From: Tridacna crocea
Taxonomy: Eukaryota > Mollusca > Bivalvia > Cardiida > Cardiidae
Assembly: GCA_943736015.1 (NCBI GenBank)
Contig: OX031070.1
Coordinates: forward strand, 25,007,673-25,071,672
DNA: 64,000 nucleotides
Direction: 5' to 3'
Shown here: piece after piece, positions 59,078 to 64,000 of the stretch
How the letters are laid out: every line of letters begins with the position of its first letter
Position numbering within the stretch: position 1 is the stretch's first letter
Notes under the pieces: model-generated
Told to the model about the DNA's origin: nothing
Database searches by the model: none
Seen by the model: the letters and a program-made list of their open reading frames with translations, nothing else
Position numbers and translations under genes: made by a program

Positions 59078-60995
59078 GACAACTTTATATAACAAAAATC
59101 ATCGTTCACGCTGGTTTTATATTTATTTATTTTTCAACTTGGACTTCTGAGATATGTCATTCATTTATTCTTCCACAGGCTGCCAGACATCTTCTTGGAA
59201 AGAGAACATGGAAATAAATACCTGTGACCATATTTCCTCTTTGCTCAGCTGGTTTCTGAAGGCCTGATGTTCGACAAAAAGAAATTTGTTTGGTTATTAC
59301 TTTTTGAAACCCCAGGGTCTCCTCTGAGCACTTTGTCAAAGTCTGCCACCTGAGGAGTTAGATTTTTGGGAGTAAAAGAAGTCAAAGGTCATCAAGTGCA
59401 GTGTTGCATATGAGATATCAATGAATAGTAGTAGGGGTGATCAGAAAGAGCATGGACAAGTGCTTTGAGTTTTATACATTTATTCATTGTGTCATGCTGT
59501 TCCAAACACTGGTGTTGACAGTATGAGAGATCTCCTTGATTCTGTCAACAATGAGCAATTATTGCCTTCTTTAAGGAGACTGGACTTTATACAAAACTGT
59601 AATATTGTTTTGAAACCATTATTCCCATTTACACTTTTTTCTTCTTATTACTGTATACTATCTACTGTATCTAGTTTATTTCCTTTACAGAATCATTTCA
59701 TTCTACATCATTCATTATTTATTCATTTCTCATATTTTTACTTTCTATTTATATATTTTTTTTACTTGTATACTTTATCTTGAATGACATATGAATGAAA
59801 TACGATCTTTGATGTAAATTAATCAATTCTACAAAAGGTCACTTTAGTTGCTGGTTTTCGAGAATACAAGATCTGTTTTATGAAAATTTCATCTGGATAC
59901 TATATACAGTATCAAACATTCAAATAGATCACTTTCATGAAATACATATAAATTCCAGAAAAACTGTTGCCAATGACGGATCAAGGCATACCAGAAAGGT
60001 TGTCGATCTATTCAGGGACATTGCTTTTCTGAAGGAAATTGGACCTTACATAAAATTGTGATATATATATTGAAAAAACCTTTTGTCATATCTTGACTAT
60101 TTTATTTTTATCTTTATATTTCTATTCTATTTATTTTCCATCATCATATCATTTCATTACCTATCTCTTATCATAACTATACTCATGACTCAAATTCTTA
60201 CATTCTGTTCTTTCTTTTCATTGCTTCTCCATTGCGCGGTAGATGACCTTAGATGTCGATGGGCCATAAAACACTATACATTCATTCATTCATTTATAAT
60301 TGGTGATTTTGTAAACTGTGGATGTTTTTCGATATCAGCCTTATGTGACCAAGATTAGTTCTGTCAGTACTTTGATTCAACCGAAATTGTTTCTTTTTCT
60401 ATAAAACAACTGTTTTGACATTAGATATGAGTGTATAATCTCATCTGAACATATTTCTGACACATTAAATGTAGAAAATGAAATGAAAATTCAACTTGAA
60501 GTACTGTTCATTGATATCTCATATGCCCTTTGACTTCTTTTACCCCCAAATGCCTCGCTCCCCAGGTGGTAGACTTTGACAAAGTGCTCAGACAGGGGAC
60601 CCTGGGGTTTCAAAAAATAATAACCGAATGGATTTCTTTTTGTTGAACATCAGGCCTTTAGAAACCAGCGGAGCAATGGGGGGAAATACTCGCAGGTATT
60701 TATCTATGTTGTCTTTCCAAGAAGATGTCTGGCAGCCTGTGGAAGAAAAACTGAATGACACATGTCAAAGGAAGAATAACTGAATGACACATCTCAAAGG
60801 AAGAATAACTGAATGACACATCTCAAAGGAAGAATAACTGAATGACACATCTCAGAAGAAGAATAACTGAATGACACATCTCAAAGGAAGAATAACTGAA
60901 TGACACATCTCTGAAGTCTAAGTTAAAAATAGATAAATACATATAAAACCAGTGTGAATGATGATTTTGTTATATAAAGTCGTCAGGAAGTCACA
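59078..60995. repeat. Long inverted repeat, arms about 360-500 bp
   Basis: 59,078-59,440 is matched in reverse complement by about 60,497-60,995. Shared landmarks are 'gctgccagacatcttcttgg', 'gcactttgtcaaagtctgcc' and 'tcatatgagatatcaatga'. The spacer of about 1.05 kb is AT-rich and includes 'ggttgtcgatctattcaggg' at 59,998-60,017 and an RTE/SINE-like tail near 60,262-60,300. The right arm carries a minisatellite that the left arm lacks. Confidence 0.65.
60752..60912. repeat. 29-bp minisatellite
   Basis: About 5.5 units of 29 bp, each containing 'ctgaatgacacatctcaaag' and 'gaagaata', lie within the right arm of the long inverted repeat. The left arm has one corresponding copy near 59,150. 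Confidence 0.85.
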
Positions 60996-61237
60996 CGTAG
61001 CATTGTAGAGACTTGAGGTACTTTTAAAGATGAATTTGATTCCTTCATAACTGATTATGTACATTTTGGTAATGTCCGATCACGCAACCGTCATGCTACA
61101 TGTATTTGAAATAGCGGAGGAGTAAGTGTAAAGCCTGTGTGAATGATGATTTTGACATATAATGTCATCAGGAAGTCACTCATAGCATTGTAGAGACTTG
61201 GGGTAATTTTAAAAATGAATTTGATTCCTTCCTAGTC
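60948..61237. repeat. Direct duplication, about 105-bp unit
   Basis: 'gtgtgaatgatgattttg' through 'gaatttgattccttc' occurs at 60,948-61,050 and again at 61,130-61,233 with about 10-15% difference. Confidence 0.6.
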
Positions 61238-61239
61238 CA

Positions 61240-62560
61240 TTAGAGAAGGCTTCCTTCTCGGGGTTGTCAAAAGTAGGGAGATTGTGTGGTAATGGCTTAA
61301 GAGGCTTTCAATGGACAAACAGTAATGATGATCTCATTGATCTGGTGAAATATAAATCTTCTAAAGCATTATTTAACAATTTATGTAAAGCTAAAAAGTT
61401 AAAATTTTTAACTCTATTCCAGTATTTTGGCTAATGCCTTCATCAAGAAATTTGATGTGAAATTGATACTTTCTACAATTTCTGACTTTTATCAAACCAC
61501 GATTTTTAAATGAAATGGCGTTGTCATTGACGACATGCATCATTTGAAACAATGATGGTATATGGCGCTTTTATGCCATTTGGCACCGTTTTGTCACTAT
61601 ATTGCTGTTGACAGGGTCTATAAGATGTTCTTGACATTGCAGCCATCCGATCGAACTGTTGCGAATTTCTGGATCCATATTTCTTCTTCTATCTGTTGGC
61701 CTGTTTTTTTTCTGTATCGCTGTGTCCTTCTCTGTGTGACATTTCATCCCAAAGTGAAGATTGATTGGTTTCTGTTTGTTGACTTTTATGTCTCTGAGAT
61801 GCTCAGATGCTGGCCTGTAATTCTTGCTCTGTTTCACCCACAGTTGATTGGCATACTGTGCACAATATTCCATGCAAAACATTGCGGGTACGGCAATTAA
61901 TATTTGTGGCAGGTTTGTACTCAGTCTGCCTTTTGGTGTCATAAATACTCTAGCTGTAGATCAGATTATACATTTTACAGTTTTGTGTACAATATGGCTT
62001 GGTTATCTTCAAAGCTTTGTTTGTTTTCCCATGGATCAGAGCATGACACAGATACTCAATAATCTTCAATGTGTAAAAGTCCATTCATAGTCCTTATAAT
62101 ATGCTTGAATTTTATTTTGTTTCCTTTTTATGCAAAAGAATGCAGAATTTTCAGACAGGAGTACCCATTGCAGGGATTTGCAGATAGCAAAAAGCAAATG
62201 TCTGTTTTCAGTGAGTGTAGTTCACTTTGATGCTAATAGTCATGGAAAATTAAATTGAAAGTAAGGCTCTGTCATTCAGTTTTTTTCCCAAGAACTCTAC
62301 CTTTCATACCAATGAATAAACCTGTTTGTATTTGTGTTCATTGTTTTCGAAAGCCCTCGTTTTTTCAGGGTCATGAACTCTTCAATTTGTGTGGTAAAGG
62401 GATAAAAAGTCAATGGAGCGATACAGGGCCATCATTGCCCTCTTGTTTATAGTTAAGTGTGACAGGTTTTTTTTTTGAAACTGTGAATAATAATTTAAGT
62501 TCTGACTATGCAGAATATGAGCGTGAACCTATACTGCTTATGTTTTCTTTTTTCTTTTTA
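61240..62560. other. Non-coding stretch, no supportable gene
   Basis: Overlapping open frames of 112 codons (plus, 61,562-61,900) and 123 codons (minus, 61,942-61,571) show no family resemblance, so neither is called. A 3'-end fragment of a pearl-like element ('gagcgatacagggccatcat' and 'gccctcttgttt') is at 62,416-62,449. Confidence 0.4.
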
Positions 62561-62563
62561 TTT

Positions 62564-62821
62564 GTGACCTGTCACACAAAAAGGACCTTCTGGGAACAGT
62601 GAAAAGTGTCAACTCAGGTCAGACTGCGCAGATTGCGCTGGCTAACCAGGATTGACACTTTTCACTTTAATGACATTTTCTGTAAGAAAAGTGATCGTTC
62701 TATCTTGTTATATAATCAATTTTTAACTATTAACTTAAATTGACCTTTACTGTCGTTGATCTGTTTTCATCTAATTGATGTACAGAATTCCTAGATTGTC
62801 CCTTTTTGTGTGACAGGTCAC
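62564..62821. mobile_element. 258-bp MITE with 21-bp terminal inverted repeats
   Basis: Left end 'gtgacctgtcacacaaaaagg' pairs with right end 'cctttttgtgtgacaggtcac'. Flanks are ATTT on both sides (62,560-62,563 and 62,822-62,825), a possible 4-bp duplication. Inside is a second hairpin, 'gtgaaaagtgtcaa' paired with 'ttgacacttttcac' (62,599-62,667), with 'ggtcagactgcgcag' in its loop. It is non-coding. Confidence 0.65.
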
Positions 62822-62825
62822 ATTT

Positions 62826-63685
62826 GGACCAGTATAGTGAAGAAATGACAATCCTGTTCGTTTATTTAGCAAGGTTCTGAAAGACTTTGGCTGATTGGTG
62901 AAGGTGTCTGTTGAAGTATTGTGGATTTTATCCTCAACTACTTGCCAGGAGTTTGTAGGACTGCCTATATAGACAAGACACTGCATAGAATCAGCCCAAC
63001 CCTAGTAAAACCCAAGCCATACACAAGTACATGTAAATGGGATGTCACTGTAAGACTGAAACAGTATTGAAACTAATGTAACCAAAAGAAATCACTCAAA
63101 CATCAAATTGTTCTTGAAGGCAGTTACTATCATTTTCATATTTTGTGGCACTGCATGAGTTGACCTTACTTTTCTGTGGTGAAATCATTATTTTCTGGAC
63201 TTATTTCTTTATGAAGATACAACTCGAATTTTCATTTTTGTAGCAGAAGGAAGTCATATTCAATACTCATGAATTGCACATGGCCTAAATCTTAGAAAAT
63301 ATTAAACACACCATTTAGTTTTCACCTTTCACATTATTACATAACATTTTTTAAGGTCAGGAATAAAACCAAGAATTTACTTTTTAAAAGAAGAAATCAT
63401 TGCATCTGAACAATAAAGTTGTTATGTCTACAATAAAGTTGTTACAATAAAGTAACAATAAATATTAATAATTGATATCATTAAAGTTATTATGTACATC
63501 TAGTTTCAAAACAATACATGCTTTATACTTCAGAATGAGGACAGACAGACAGAAAAGTTTATTCATCAGACTTGTACAATGTACATCGTCAAAATACAAA
63601 GTTGTTTTCATTAAATATATACATGTGTTTGCTCAACTAGATCGGAAAAAAAAGTACATCTAATTTCTATTATAGGATGCTCACC
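62826..63685. other. AT-rich non-coding stretch
   Basis: There are three close repeats of 'acaataaagttgtta' type at 63,408-63,450. No gene is seen. Confidence 0.4.
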
Positions 63686-63690
63686 TACTG

Positions 63691-63691
<1 letters not shown>

Positions 63692-63726
<35 letters not shown>
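63692..63726. repeat. (GA)n microsatellite
   Basis: About 16 perfect GA units. The minus-strand 'SLSLSL' frame across it is not a gene. Confidence 0.9.
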
Positions 63727-63727
<1 letters not shown>

Positions 63728-64000
63728 TAAAATCAATGCAACAAGAAAAATTCTCAATAAACATATTCCAGTTAAACATTGATCGATATTTAACCAATAT
63801 ATAAACATATACATTCAAAACTGCTCGTTGTCAAGTTAGTTCAATTCTGAGGATGAACTGGCGTAATTGCAGTATTTAATCATGTAATTTCAGATTATTA
63901 AATCATTTCATAATGTGTTAGTAACTGTATGAGGACAGTTTGTTTCCTTTGTAACAAGAGTAGAATAAGATTAGACCACTAACATAATAAAATCCCACTT

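Noticed and set aside
61562..61942. Overlapping open frames of 112 (plus) and 123 (minus) codons
   Set aside because: They occupy the same DNA on opposite strands, and neither has a motif, splice context or family resemblance.

Overview
This is nuclear DNA from an animal, most likely a bivalve mollusc and probably a clam-like heterodont. The reasons are AT-rich sequence with very few coding segments, vertebrate/invertebrate-type splice signals, mollusc-type interspersed repeats ('pearl'/Helentron-like elements with AGCTCACCTGAGCAC hairpin starts and GGGCC..GGCCCTCTTGT ends), SINE/RTE-like tails ending in (ATTC)n, and BTB-domain and CxxC multicopy-gene fragments. Species cannot be fixed from sequence alone. 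No complete host gene is visible; the window looks intergenic or intronic and is built mostly from transposable elements.

Layout. 1-29.7 kb: old MITEs and foldbacks (934-1165, 1702-2152, 7563-8102, 10084-10612), a decayed minus-strand gene (about 10.98-12.24 kb), and a chain of pearl/Helentron-like elements. These elements share terminal hairpins but carry different internal arrays of roughly 130-170 bp units (families A, B and C); a further array (family D) and a hairpin-headed fragment (E) are related in layout. A 1,787-bp segment at 14.28-17.86 kb is duplicated in tandem almost without change. A single BTB/POZ-like exon with an in-frame stop lies at 24.31-24.53 kb.

29,762-46,608: a 16,847-bp Polinton/Maverick (polintovirus) with long terminal inverted repeats starting AGTAGTAAGGG and a perfect 6-bp target duplication, GTCAAT. 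The left arm carries three small plus-strand genes, two of them with possible PC4-like folds. All the rest are on the minus strand in this order from the right: protein-primed family-B DNA polymerase with N-terminal C2H2 fingers, packaging ATPase, a conserved hypothetical, integrase with chromodomain, a small conserved protein, penton-like minor capsid protein, a basic protein, double-jelly-roll major capsid protein, and adenain-type protease. Every core reading frame is open, so this is an intact set for replication, integration and virion building. Genes are packed almost without spacing (TAATG, ATGA and 1-3 nt junctions), and I predict spliced forms of the polymerase N-terminus and of the capsid C-terminus. 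Both gene blocks appear to start at a shared initiator-like motif and converge near 32 kb. The right arm holds a roughly 560-bp minisatellite of 21-bp units that resembles the arm of a host hairpin MITE.

46.6-64 kb: the Polinton sits in one copy of a family B repeat, and a paralogous empty copy follows at 47.6-50.2 kb. After that come more pearl-like elements, palindromic MITEs, a roughly 1.9-kb inverted repeat with a 29-bp minisatellite at 59-61 kb, a 258-bp MITE at 62.6-62.8 kb and a GA microsatellite near 63.7 kb. Between these I see no supportable gene.
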